Origin: a virus
DNA length: 45,264 nt
Reading direction: 5' to 3' (one strand)
IMG/VR virus record: IMGVR_UViG_3300033151_000361
Location: 1-45,264 of that record
This document shows, piece after piece, positions 6,696 to 14,625 of this stretch. Every line of letters begins with the position of its first letter. Position 1 is the stretch's first letter. The notes beneath the pieces were generated by a model. The model saw only the letters and a list, made by a program, of their open reading frames with translations. It searched no databases and had not been told where the DNA came from. Both the position numbers and the translations under genes were made by a program.

Positions 6696-7103
6696 ATGAA
6701 AGCAATATATGTAGGAACTGTTAGCGTGTTCTATCACGCCCAGGAAAGAAACCCCACATTTTTCAAAGCGGTCTTCGCCTCCAAGGACGAGGTTCTCAAC
6801 TGGATGGACAAGACCAAAGAGCGCCAGGAAAAACTCGGGTCAACCACGAATGTGTACACCTGCTTTGACCGCCTCCCGATTGATCCTGACGAACTTGAAT
6901 CGTACACTAAGAACTACAGCGTTAGAATAGAGCGTACCGTGACCCAGGAAATATGGATCGAAGTGGAGCACATGGAAAACCGCGAGGAAGCCGAACGCCG
7001 AGCCGAGCAACGGGCAGAAGACACCGCCTGGAACAATGACCGTCGCGTTGACGAAACCGGCGAGAAGTTCGCCATTATCCAAACCTTTTCCGAACGCACA
7101 TGA
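6696..7103 (+). CDS. Hypothetical protein, paralogue of the next gene
   Basis: This 135-residue protein starts behind the conserved leader and AAGGAA. Its core (about residues 73-115; VRIERTVTQEIWIEVE followed by a Glu/Arg helix and AEDTAWNND) matches the same part of the next protein (VRRTLINEIWMDID, AEDVDWDDE). The shared unit looks like beta strands plus one charged helix. The function is unknown; a tandem duplication is the simplest origin. Confidence 0.7.
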   Translation: MKAIYVGTVSVFYHAQERNPTFFKAVFASKDEVLNWMDKTKERQEKLGSTTNVYTCFDRLPIDPDELESYTKNYSVRIERTVTQEIWIEVEHMENREEAERRAEQRAEDTAWNNDRRVDETGEKFAIIQTFSERT

Positions 7104-7135
7104 ACACCATCCCAATCCCAACCCAAGGAACCAAT

Positions 7136-7609
7136 ATGAAAGTTTCAGCCGTTTACGTTAGTACAATAGTGATTATCTTCGACCCCGAGAGGAAGCGCAA
7201 TTCAATCGTTATCTCCGAGGCTCATGACAATTATCAGGACGCCCAGAAGTGGGAGAAAAGCAACACCGCCTCTTACAGAAGGCCGCACCCTGACCACCCC
7301 ACCGTAGAGATCAAGGGTGAAGGTGTCGCCGCAATCATCACTAAGACCAACCGTTCTCAAATCATTGCCGATAACCTGGAACCATTCTTCCAGAACTACA
7401 GGGTGAAAGTTCGCCGGACGCTCATCAATGAAATATGGATGGACATTGATGGAGTTGAGGATGAGGGCGAAGCCGAAAGCAAGGCTGAGATGTACGCAGA
7501 AGACGTTGATTGGGATGACGAAATTGATTATTCTGACGCAAGGTCACACAGTGCCGAGTACGAAGTTGTTGAAATGAAAGAAGTGGACGAAAACAATGAG
7601 TATTCCTAA
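7136..7609 (+). CDS. Hypothetical protein, paralogue of the preceding gene
   Basis: I choose the ATG at 7136, five bases after AAGGAA, giving 157 residues. An ATG at 7100 overlapping the previous stop is in frame, but the segment between is a CCCAA-rich spacer. The region about residues 87-130 (FQNYRVKVRRTLINEIWMDI and an acidic helix) is homologous to the preceding gene product, while the N-terminal halves differ. The C-terminus is strongly acidic. No known family. Confidence 0.65.
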   Translation: MKVSAVYVSTIVIIFDPERKRNSIVISEAHDNYQDAQKWEKSNTASYRRPHPDHPTVEIKGEGVAAIITKTNRSQIIADNLEPFFQNYRVKVRRTLINEIWMDIDGVEDEGEAESKAEMYAEDVDWDDEIDYSDARSHSAEYEVVEMKEVDENNEYS

Positions 7610-7910
7610 ATCAGCACGCTTGTTCCTGGACTCAGCACGTGGGCGTTATATCCCGCGTGATTTCTTCGCCTTAGTCAAACCAGAATGCGTCAACTGGAAT
7701 TGCTCTGACGACACCAAGGAATGGATCTTAACCCAGACCGCCGACCCCGATAATGAGTTCTATTGGGACGCCTGGAATGAGGTTGAGACCCAGGAACTTC
7801 TGACCGTAATCGACCCAGCCAACAACGTGGAGCATTATATTCTCCATGACGAAGACCTGTGGTTGGTTCCTTGCATAACCCCAGATGGAGAAACTTGTGG
7901 AGCCTGCTAA
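7596..7910 (+). CDS. Hypothetical protein
   Basis: This 104-residue protein overlaps the end of the previous gene by 14 bases. It has scattered Trp residues and a terminal pair of cysteines (ETCGAC), with no recognised domain. It overlaps the next gene by 26 bases. The dense overlapping suggests translational coupling within the P5 operon. Confidence 0.6.
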   Translation: MSIPKSARLFLDSARGRYIPRDFFALVKPECVNWNCSDDTKEWILTQTADPDNEFYWDAWNEVETQELLTVIDPANNVEHYILHDEDLWLVPCITPDGETCGAC

Positions 7911-8355
7911 CAAGCCAGAACACTACGCGATTGTCCGAACCAACAAGGACATTTCCAACTATCTCCCAGAACGCTACTTTGTTCTGGGGGTTATTTACAT
8001 CAACTACGAACCTCACCAACTCATAAACGGTGTGGACTTCCAGGGTTGGTCTCTCAAGGATTACGTCATCCCTCGCTTAGCGTCAGGAATGTTCCATGCC
8101 GAGGAGATTCTCACGCATCATTTGATTGAGGTTCTCATGGAGCACCCCCAGCACCCCGAACCACCCCGCATCTCAGCAGAAGGACGGATGTCTACGAAGG
8201 TGAAAGGCTTCCTTGAATCCATTGATGAGCAGGACACGGACACGATCTTTTTCTGTCGCGCATTGCTGACTGAAATCGAAGATCAGGAAGCGATCATCGA
8301 GAACCTCAATTCCAGATTGAGACTCAAGGGGGATTATATAGAAGCCCTGTTATAA
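7885..8355 (+). CDS. Hypothetical protein
   Basis: This 156-residue protein begins at an ATG inside the previous gene; the ATG itself has no good ribosome binding site. A GTG four codons later (7897) has GGAG (7887-7890) six bases before it, so a 152-residue form from GTG is quite possible. The C-terminal third (about 110-156) is a charged helix likely to form a coiled coil. No family recognised. Confidence 0.6.
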   Translation: MEKLVEPANKPEHYAIVRTNKDISNYLPERYFVLGVIYINYEPHQLINGVDFQGWSLKDYVIPRLASGMFHAEEILTHHLIEVLMEHPQHPEPPRISAEGRMSTKVKGFLESIDEQDTDTIFFCRALLTEIEDQEAIIENLNSRLRLKGDYIEALL

Positions 8356-8377
8356 TCTCAGTTCATTTGACGGTCAT

Positions 8378-8412
8378 CCTCTTATTCTATACATAGTATA
8401 GATAATAAGAGG
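8378..8412 (+). other. Strong hairpin between genes
   Basis: CCTCTTATT plus CTATAC (8378-8392) pairs with GTATAG plus AATAAGAGG (8396-8412) around an ATA loop and a two-base bulge. There is only a three-T tail, so it is at best a weak terminator. It could instead mark an mRNA processing or attenuation point before the 8466 gene. A smaller CAAGC/GCTTG hairpin follows at 8419-8434. Confidence 0.6.
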
Positions 8413-8465
8413 GTTTCCGCAAGCGATACTGCTTGGATTAACCAACCTTAAAACAAGGAACCATT

Positions 8466-8657
8466 ATGAAAGATAGACCTGAAATAGTAACTGAAGAACA
8501 TCTCACCTACCTGGACGACCTGAGAGAATCAGGAGAAACAAATATGTTCGGAGCCGGTGAGTATCTTGTCAATGACTTCGAGATTCCGAAGTCCGAAGCC
8601 TCCACCATTCTCACATATTGGATGGAGTCCTTCGAGGAACGTCACCCACATTCATAA
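8466..8657 (+). CDS. Hypothetical small acidic protein
   Basis: This 63-residue acidic protein has a good AAGGAA site five bases before the ATG. It is short and helical; the segment GAGEYLVNDFEIPKSEASTI (about residues 29-48) has the look of a small helix-turn-helix or degraded HTH unit, but this is weak. It is the last plus-strand gene before the long convergent intergenic region. Confidence 0.6.
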   Translation: MKDRPEIVTEEHLTYLDDLRESGETNMFGAGEYLVNDFEIPKSEASTILTYWMESFEERHPHS

Positions 8658-8693
8658 CCGATCCGATTTTCTCAGATTCAACCCTTTACGGTT

Positions 8694-8725
8694 GCCTATT
8701 CTCACGAGTAGGCTTCCGCAAGCGG
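8694..8725 (+). other. Paired hairpins after the last early gene
   Basis: GCCTA (8694-8698)/TAGGC (8709-8713) and CCGC/GCGG (8716-8725) form two adjacent stems. There is no T run, so an intrinsic terminator is not supported; Rho-dependent termination in the C-rich tract that follows is more likely. Confidence 0.4.
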
Positions 8726-9061
8726 TTGTTCTACCAGACCGTCGCGTTGGTGAAGGTCATGCCGCACCCCAGGTTCTCACCGTTGCCGGAGAGCACCCTA
8801 AGTGCCGCCACCTACACCTTGGCCTACACAGCCAGCCCAAATGCCCTTAAACGGCAACTGAGCAGGCTCAGTGTTCCATTGGCCAAACCCAGCGCCGCTT
8901 TTAAGCCGCGTGAGCGCCACCGGCCACCGCACCCTAGGCCAACGCCTACAGCGCGGGCAAAACGGCACTCAGCGCCACCTCACGGTCCTGGAGGAACCAA
9001 CTCCAGGCCACCGGCAACACCCCCGACCGGCCAGCTGGTGGGGGACAGGGTTCCTCGCCAC

Positions 9062-9149
9062 GGAACCCACCCCATGAGGGTTCCACCCCAGGAACCACCA
9101 TGAAGGGGTCATTCTCAACAGGAACCCCATGATTGGGTCATTCTCAACC
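9062..9149 (+). repeat. Three degenerate ~30-bp tandem repeats
   Basis: Units begin GGAACC at 9062, 9091 and 9121 and continue CCATGA...GGGTC. The last two share the exact 14-mer GGGTCATTCTCAAC (9106-9119 and 9135-9148). Confidence 0.75.
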
Positions 9150-9167
9150 ACCCAGCCGTCGGGTGAA

Positions 9168-9241
9168 CCACGGAAGGCTCAACGCAACCCACGGAAGGCT
9201 CTGGACAAAAACCACGGAAGGCACTAAAAACCACGGAAGGC
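9168..9241 (+). repeat. Four CCACGGAAGGC iterons
   Basis: The 11-mer CCACGGAAGGC occurs at 9168, 9189, 9212 and 9231, with start-to-start spacing 21, 23 and 19 bp, close to two helical turns. This phasing fits cooperative binding of a protein on one face of the DNA. Confidence 0.8.
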
Positions 9242-9281
9242 ACGCAAGGCTTTGTTTTCCCACAACAATCTACTCTCCACC

Positions 9282-9322
9282 CTAATAAACTCCGTCAGAC
9301 CTGATGGTTTTGAGTTTATTAG
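9282..9322. repeat. Perfect 11-bp inverted repeat
   Basis: CTAATAAACTC (9282-9292) and GAGTTTATTAG (9312-9322) enclose 19 bases that themselves contain TCAG/CTGA. It lies at the convergence of the two transcription directions. It may be a bidirectional transcription stop or a protein site; there is no clean T run. Confidence 0.6.
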
Positions 9323-9415
9323 CTCTATGAAGGACAGTACCCAAAACCATAAGGTGTAATGAGGTTTATTAGGGTTATGTTCTATACGGAACATAAAAAC
9401 CACTATTTCCACAGT

Positions 9416-9455
9416 AGAAATAACTTTATATTACTAGAAATAGTTTTATATTACT
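9416..9455. repeat. 20-bp AT-rich tandem repeat
   Basis: Two 20-bp units (9416-9435 and 9436-9455) differ at two positions; a partial third unit (AGAAAT) follows. The array runs into the stop codon of the primase-helicase gene. It is very AT-rich and could act as an unwinding element next to the iterons. Confidence 0.75.
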
Positions 9456-11748
9456 AGAAATCTTCAGCATCTAAGAATTCTCCAATGAATTCCAAGCCAA
9501 TTCTCTCATCATTTACCATCTTCAGAGACGCTCCCCCTGATATACCAACTTCAGAAATGACCTCTTCGACTGAATATTCACCCATCAAATGGGCATATCT
9601 CGGAAGATCCCCCTTGGGTACATCCACCCCATTTACACCGTAGAACGTGTCTTTACCGCCGTCTATTTGAAGCACCCCGATCCGGTGAAAGTTCTTACCA
9701 TAATGTTTGAGGATACCAGCCAATTTACGCGGACCGAACTCGTATTCTCCACCCAGCCCGAGCGCACCCTTAATCGTCTTGATACCAATCAACTGATAAG
9801 GCCATTTCTCAGCCAGTCTGGTTAAGATAGCACCTTCTCTATTTTGGTTGGAATTAACCAACGCCTTCTTATCAGCAGTCATCTCAGCCATACGGCCTGG
9901 ATTGAACCCAGAGATATCACGATCAAGTAACACACGACCCACCGCCGCTATAAAGATGGGATCTTCCAGGGATTGGTAGAGACCCTGGTAGTAATCCTCA
10001 CCCTTGGGTTTCTTCAAGAACTTGACAACCTGTATTCGCCGGTCGGTCTCGTCCAAGGGTAAAGCGGTGTCATGATTTGAAAACATCAACCATCGCAGCC
10101 GGTTGTATTCCAGGTACTCCTGCTCGTTCTTACGGTTGATCATCCGGTACTCTTCAGTGAGCATGGACTTGAAGCGGTCAGCGTGTGACCACCGTTCGTT
10201 TCCACCCTCATTCACTTCCTCCACCACAGCTAATAGGCGTCCGGAGAGCATTGGGTTGAACGCACCGGTCGCTAACACACCGGCTAGTTCTATTGAGGGC
10301 GCTACGTATGGACGCCAGACTCGTGAAAGTACATTACCGATCCACGATCGCCCTGTACCTTGATGCGGAGATATATGTAGCCAATGAGTATGGGGTAGAA
10401 CTCCAGGCTTCTGCTCAATGTGAGCCAGCCAATCCAACAAGGCTTCAGCCCGATCCCCAAACAGCCATCTAATGTGATTCAGGAACGGAGCAGCAAAGTT
10501 CTCTGCGTCATCCAACTCATCCCGCATGTGAGGAACCCAAGTGTTGACTGCCGAGTAATCCATCAATGGATCCACTGTTACGAACCCAGCCCCAGGATTG
10601 AATGTGACGGTGTCATATTGGAACATCCTACTGTCATGTAGAAAGTCATCAAAGAGTGGGTAAGAGCCGCCGCGACCGAAGCCAACAGAACCAGCAAGGC
10701 ATCGGCGCATGGTCAACTCTTTATATAGACAGGTTACGCGATCCTTGAACACATATCGGTTCATGTTCCTGATATAGATGATCTGCTCCACCATTTGGTT
10801 CAATACCAGCTTGCGAGGGTGAGGGTCAGCGTCTTCGCCGATGGTAATGGCTAAGTCGGTACGCATCTCGCGTAGGTAAGTCTCTAATGCGGCATTGAAC
10901 TCGATATCATCTTCATCAGACAGGTGATGCGTGATGGATGTACCCATGTCATGAATGCAGGGGCGACCCACCGTATCCATACGCACAAAGGCCGCGTAGG
11001 ACTCAGACACCCGCCACAGTGACTGAACTCGCCACTTACCTTCTGCTCCTTTGTCGAACATCTCCGGTAGTAGGTCGCCGAGGGTCATCACCCGCCCATC
11101 GTCCACCTGCAATGTCTCAGACAGCCGCAAATCATTTAGCCGCTTGCGTACCAGAACACCTTCGCCAGTGATGTCCTGGATGATCTCCGACCCATCGTCC
11201 AGGTCGTCAGCTTCGTCTATGAATCGCTTCCCTTCGATCATCTTGGTCGGCTCACGGTGGCCATTTTCCAGATAGCCAAAGTAGAAACACTGCGCTAATA
11301 CCCCGCTCTCCGGAGACAGCACGCCTCCCAAAACCCCATTCACCCGACCCAGTAATCGGTTACGATCGCGTGCCAGTTCTTGCCATGTGTTAGCGGTGAT
11401 AGCCTCCTTGAACGGAGCGAAGACCCGCCACTTGGGTTCTTCCTTTGTCCATGAGGCAGTCGGCACAACCATGCAAGTGATCCCAGCTGCGTATAGACGC
11501 GTAACCGCTTCCTCAATTGACATGGTTCCAGCATCGTAATCACCCTCAACGCCGGTCACTTTCTCAACTAATTTATTACCACGTTTATTGTTCTTGAATA
11601 GCGCCAGTTTGATAAGATACTGATCGCTCTTCTTATCAACCATCGGGGCATCTTCCATCAGATACTCGAAGTCCTCCCAGATGTTTTTACCCACGTGACC
11701 GACATTGGTCATTCTATTCTTAAAGAAGGTGTATTGAAGTTCCATCAT
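9454..11748 (-). CDS. Primase-SF3 helicase (AEP-like N-terminus, DUF5906-like C-terminus)
   Basis: This 764-residue protein should prime and unwind phage DNA. Residues about 60-115 hold GVEGDYDAG and VVPTASW...RVFAPF, the pattern of an archaeo-eukaryotic primase-like (prim-pol) domain with candidate metal ligands D70 and D72. Residues about 415-590 form an SF3/D5-like helicase (DUF5906-type): P-loop HQGTGRS (462-468), Walker B LLAVVEEVNE (505-514), sensor WLMFSNHD (553-560) and arginine finger DETDRR (566-571). The P-loop lysine is replaced by arginine (R467), which is unusual. The start ATG overlaps the stop of the upstream gene; a second ATG lies one codon later. It is the last gene of the long minus-strand operon. 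Confidence 0.85.
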   Translation of the reverse strand: MMELQYTFFKNRMTNVGHVGKNIWEDFEYLMEDAPMVDKKSDQYLIKLALFKNNKRGNKLVEKVTGVEGDYDAGTMSIEEAVTRLYAAGITCMVVPTASWTKEEPKWRVFAPFKEAITANTWQELARDRNRLLGRVNGVLGGVLSPESGVLAQCFYFGYLENGHREPTKMIEGKRFIDEADDLDDGSEIIQDITGEGVLVRKRLNDLRLSETLQVDDGRVMTLGDLLPEMFDKGAEGKWRVQSLWRVSESYAAFVRMDTVGRPCIHDMGTSITHHLSDEDDIEFNAALETYLREMRTDLAITIGEDADPHPRKLVLNQMVEQIIYIRNMNRYVFKDRVTCLYKELTMRRCLAGSVGFGRGGSYPLFDDFLHDSRMFQYDTVTFNPGAGFVTVDPLMDYSAVNTWVPHMRDELDDAENFAAPFLNHIRWLFGDRAEALLDWLAHIEQKPGVLPHTHWLHISPHQGTGRSWIGNVLSRVWRPYVAPSIELAGVLATGAFNPMLSGRLLAVVEEVNEGGNERWSHADRFKSMLTEEYRMINRKNEQEYLEYNRLRWLMFSNHDTALPLDETDRRIQVVKFLKKPKGEDYYQGLYQSLEDPIFIAAVGRVLLDRDISGFNPGRMAEMTADKKALVNSNQNREGAILTRLAEKWPYQLIGIKTIKGALGLGGEYEFGPRKLAGILKHYGKNFHRIGVLQIDGGKDTFYGVNGVDVPKGDLPRYAHLMGEYSVEEVISEVGISGGASLKMVNDERIGLEFIGEFLDAEDF

Positions 11749-12035
11749 TCCACCCCCACCCTTTCTTTACTTGAGGGCATGTCAGCAAAGTAGTAAGCAG
11801 AACATCGGGTGCAAGTGTGGTAATCGGGGTTCCTAGCCACCCCCGCATTTACAAAGGCATGCTCACCTTTCAAACACTGAGTCTCCCATTCAACCGCCAC
11901 GGACGCTCTAACTACATACTCTTTGCCGCATTCACACCAGTCAACTTCCACCTCTTCTCCGTCGGCATATGGTCCTTCATCAGTGCAATATTCCTCACCA
12001 CAATGCGGACACTTAGGCTCCTGATCCCAACTCAT
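11745..12035 (-). CDS. Zinc-binding hypothetical protein
   Basis: I start this 96-residue acidic protein at the ATG at 12035, which overlaps the previous stop (ATGA) and has GGAG six bases upstream; a 100-residue form from 12047 is possible. Three CxxC or CxC pairs are visible: CPHCG near residue 9, CECG near 34 and CTRC near 75. It should be a zinc-ribbon protein, possibly an accessory to the downstream primase-helicase, as zinc ribbons often partner primases. That partnership is inference from adjacency. Confidence 0.7.
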   Translation of the reverse strand: MSWDQEPKCPHCGEEYCTDEGPYADGEEVEVDWCECGKEYVVRASVAVEWETQCLKGEHAFVNAGVARNPDYHTCTRCSAYYFADMPSSKERVGVE

Positions 12036-12346
12036 TTCACTCTCCATTCTTCACCGACCAGTTTCGCCAGTTCATCAGAACAAGCCATAGCCACCGCGAG
12101 GCAATTTTCCAGGTGGGCAATCAACTCACGACCACCTCTGTCCTCAACCCTGCCGACCTTGCGCATCAGTGATTCCAGCAGTTGGTCTGGCGAGCGGTAA
12201 TAGCCGATCACCTTCCACTTGGTTTTATCCACACCGACCTTGTGATACAACTTCCAATTCCAAGTGTCTCTACCGACACCCCATTCCTCACTCAACACCC
12301 ATTCAGGTGTCAACGCCTTACGTACAACCTTTTTCTTAATACCCAT
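12032..12346 (-). CDS. Hypothetical protein
   Basis: This 104-residue basic protein starts at ATG 12346; a GTG three codons upstream (12355) is also in frame. The N-terminal half is tryptophan-rich and lysine-rich (about residues 12-50); the C-terminal half is a helix (RELIAHLENCLAVAMACSDEL). It is encoded between the nuclease and zinc-protein genes, with small overlaps on both sides. No family is recognised. Confidence 0.65.
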   Translation of the reverse strand: MGIKKKVVRKALTPEWVLSEEWGVGRDTWNWKLYHKVGVDKTKWKVIGYYRSPDQLLESLMRKVGRVEDRGGRELIAHLENCLAVAMACSDELAKLVGEEWRVK

Positions 12347-13187
12347 CGTAATCACCGCATCCTTTCAATTGGTCTCTCATGTTTAAGGTTTCGCCGGTCA
12401 GCGTACAGCACCACACGCCTGAACCATCCAGCATGGGGTCGCTATTAACACACGTTCGGCAGTTCTTCAATCCCTTTTTCTGACCGCCACACACCGCCTT
12501 ATGATCACACCACCCACAGCCGAACCAGCCCAGATCCTCATGGACTCTGACCGGCGGGATAGATGCACCCACCACAGCCCGAACTGTCTTGCCGACCTGC
12601 TCAATGATTCGCTCATCACGTTCAATAACTTCAATGTAATATTGCTCATCATTCTTATTCAGCGCTACGTACAGAGCCATCTTCAACCCGCTCAACCACA
12701 TCCCCGCATGCATCTGCCAGTAGTGTTCTCGCTTCGCTTCCTTTACACCCTTCTCACGGGTCTCGTTGAACGACTTAAACGCATGGGTCTTGATTTCAAG
12801 CACCATCGGTTCATCATCGGCCTCCCCTCGCACGCCCTTTATAACACCGTCGGCCTTACACACAAAGTGTCCGGTGTCGTCAATCCATGTCAGCTGTTTT
12901 CCAGTCTCTTCATTCAACGCCCACACCGTCAGTCCGCAATTTTGCAGATCTTCTACGATACGGTCTTCCTGGAGATGCCCTGTCTTAAACAGCCGAAGGA
13001 TACGGCCATCGAAATGTTTGTGCGTGAACCCACGCCATGAATACCAGAGTGCTCTTCTACACTCAGACCCGATCTGGGATGCACCCAATCTGGTCAACCA
13101 TTGTTCATTACCATCTGCTCGGGCTATTGCCCCGTAAATCTTATCTATTAACTTCTCACCATCAGTTCTCTTGTGAATCACCGGCAT
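12336..13187 (-). CDS. PD-(D/E)XK exonuclease, RecB/Cas4-like
   Basis: I start at ATG 13187, preceded by GGAG six bases upstream, giving 283 residues; an ATG at 13244 is in frame but lacks a clear site. The nuclease core shows FVCKADGVI (acidic ligand), VLEIKTHAF (the E-x-K motif) and HYWQMHAGMWL (the Q-x motif IV helix). Later cysteines (CGWCDHKAVC, then CRTC and a further C pair) could bind zinc or an iron-sulfur cluster as in Cas4/AddB-type enzymes. It lies in an operon with a DUF669 protein and a Sak4-like ATPase, so a role in recombination or end-processing during replication is likely. Confidence 0.8.
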   Translation of the reverse strand: MPVIHKRTDGEKLIDKIYGAIARADGNEQWLTRLGASQIGSECRRALWYSWRGFTHKHFDGRILRLFKTGHLQEDRIVEDLQNCGLTVWALNEETGKQLTWIDDTGHFVCKADGVIKGVRGEADDEPMVLEIKTHAFKSFNETREKGVKEAKREHYWQMHAGMWLSGLKMALYVALNKNDEQYYIEVIERDERIIEQVGKTVRAVVGASIPPVRVHEDLGWFGCGWCDHKAVCGGQKKGLKNCRTCVNSDPMLDGSGVWCCTLTGETLNMRDQLKGCGDYDGY

Positions 13188-13258
13188 CCTATTCTCCATT
13201 CCAGCTATAAACCAAGAAAAGAGGTGACCCGAAGGCCACCCCATCTCACTACAACTAC

Positions 13259-13786
13259 TTACGCCCAGGGATTATTACCCGAGCTATTCGGCTGAGTAGC
13301 AGGCTTCGCCGGTTTCGCAGGCTTCGCCGGTTTCTTAGCTTCCGACTTCTCAGTAGCACCGCCGGTGTCCACAGACGCGCCGGTAGCATCAATGAACTTC
13401 TTGATACCATTGCTATCCTTGTAGCCGCCAGTCCCCTTCTCGACTCCAACGACACCGCTGAATGTCACGTCAGTAAGGCTCTCAGTGTCCTCAGCGTCCG
13501 GCAAACCACAGGCCTTAGCCCATGCCCTAACCTGACCACGACCAATACTCTCAGCCTTAGCTGAGGGATTGTCAACATTGAAGTTGAACCAGATCTTGCG
13601 TCCGGTGAACTCACCGTCAACAATTTCAAAGGTGGCTGCGAGGTAAGCGCCGGTTCCAGCCTTGGTTGCCTTCTCTTCACAATCGGTGCACATCAACAAA
13701 TATTCACCATTCGGTATCAGGGGGAAGTCCCCTCCACCCTGACTCTCTTCTTCATAGTCAGCTGTATCAAAGTTAAATCTTGACAT
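13259..13786 (-). CDS. DUF669-family ssDNA-binding-like protein
   Basis: This 175-residue protein matches the DUF669 pattern: GEYLLMCTDCEEKATKAGTG, then FEIVDGEFTGRKIWFNFNV with an early OB-like beta region. The C-terminal 35 residues are low complexity: three KPA-type repeats (about 149-161) and a flexible tail ending NNPWA. The hydrophobic C-terminal tip resembles the protein-interaction tails of single-stranded DNA-binding proteins. DUF669 genes usually sit beside Sak4-like or AAA ATPases, as here. I infer ssDNA binding in replication or recombination. Confidence 0.8.
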   Translation of the reverse strand: MSRFNFDTADYEEESQGGGDFPLIPNGEYLLMCTDCEEKATKAGTGAYLAATFEIVDGEFTGRKIWFNFNVDNPSAKAESIGRGQVRAWAKACGLPDAEDTESLTDVTFSGVVGVEKGTGGYKDSNGIKKFIDATGASVDTGGATEKSEAKKPAKPAKPAKPATQPNSSGNNPWA

Positions 13787-13789
13787 ATT

Positions 13790-14602
13790 CTACTCTACTC
13801 CTGTGATGGGTATATATTTGGACATTGATTCAATATCCATAGTGGTGGTGCTCGGGCAGTCAAAGCGATTCTTGGCTACATAAGCGGCGGTTTCAATGTA
13901 ATGCAGCAAACGAGCGCCAGTGCTGATACCACGAGCCACTTCCTTGTTGAATCCCACGTCTGTTTTCTTAACCACTACCTTGAATCCTGCAAAGGCAATG
14001 ACGTCAGACCACTCAGCGAGAATAGCATTACATTTCTTGGGTAACTTCGGCTCATACCTATCGTACGGCTCCGAGGTCGGTGAATCGAAACGCACGATAT
14101 TGCTGTGCGCAAGTATAACCACATTCATGTTGCGCTTCAGGCGACACATATCCAGACCCTGGAGGATCTCACGGAAAGCCTCGGCAACAAATATCGCGCC
14201 TTTTCCGTATGACAACTCCTGTGCTTCGTACGAGTCTTCAATGTCCGACTCAATCAACGGCGACACCAACCAATCTGCGGTGTCAAGCACCACTGTCTGG
14301 AAGTCGTGAGGCTCCTTGATCAACATCCTGATATTCGCAACCACTTCATTAATGTGGGTTGCTTGGGGGAACGACACGGTATCGATGTTACCAATACCGT
14401 CTTCGGTACTGATGAAGATCGGTGCGGGGAAGGCCGCTCCGAGCGTGCTCTTACCGATACCGTGTGTTCCATAAAGAGTGATGCGCGGCGGATGTGGTTG
14501 CTTCCCTACAATCAATCCTGCCCTCCAGTCTGGAGTCGCCACCGGCGCATCTGCCACCGGCGGTTTCGCTGCCACTTTCTTACTCACTTTCTTTTTACTC
14601 AT
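13790..14602 (-). CDS. Sak4-like RecA-fold ATPase (phage nucleotide-binding protein)
   Basis: This 270-residue protein has a lysine-rich N-terminus, a Walker A GTHGIGKST (about residues 45-53), acidic FISTEDGIGNID and a Walker B TVVLDTADW (about 102-110). The spacing and the early P-loop fit the AAA_24 / Sak4 group of phage ATPases used in single-strand annealing. It lies between the DUF669 gene and a small unknown gene, in the order seen in many phage replication operons. It probably loads or anneals ssDNA together with the DUF669 protein. Confidence 0.8.
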   Translation of the reverse strand: MSKKKVSKKVAAKPPVADAPVATPDWRAGLIVGKQPHPPRITLYGTHGIGKSTLGAAFPAPIFISTEDGIGNIDTVSFPQATHINEVVANIRMLIKEPHDFQTVVLDTADWLVSPLIESDIEDSYEAQELSYGKGAIFVAEAFREILQGLDMCRLKRNMNVVILAHSNIVRFDSPTSEPYDRYEPKLPKKCNAILAEWSDVIAFAGFKVVVKKTDVGFNKEVARGISTGARLLHYIETAAYVAKNRFDCPSTTTMDIESMSKYIPITGVE

Positions 14603-14625
14603 AAAATCCTCTCTGTTTATATCAA

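Larger units (their letters stand above)
8726..9415. other. Gene-free convergent region, possible origin
   Basis: About 690 bp with no credible gene, between the plus-strand early genes and the minus-strand replication operon. It contains the same C-rich sequence family as the other tracts, three degenerate 30-bp repeats (9062-9149), four CCACGGAAGGC iterons (9168-9241), an 11-bp perfect inverted repeat (9282-9322) and a 7-bp stem (9376-9395). Iterons next to AT-rich tandem repeats make it a candidate replication origin. Open frames here are stop-poor shadows. Confidence 0.65.

Noticed and set aside
8351-8356. Plus-strand TATAAT overlapping the stop of the 7885 gene
   Set aside because: No acceptable -35 box at 17-18 bp; probably chance.
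8557-9103. Long open frames in the 8.6-9.1 kb region
   Set aside because: Overlapping frames in a C-rich, repeat-filled region with low-complexity products and no credible start; treated as non-coding.
9168-9241. CRISPR-like iterons
   Set aside because: The 11-bp units are too short and the gaps of 8-12 bases are too short for spacers.
12501-13040. 179-codon plus-strand frame inside the nuclease gene
   Set aside because: Antisense to a gene with clear nuclease motifs; no promoter or ribosome binding site.
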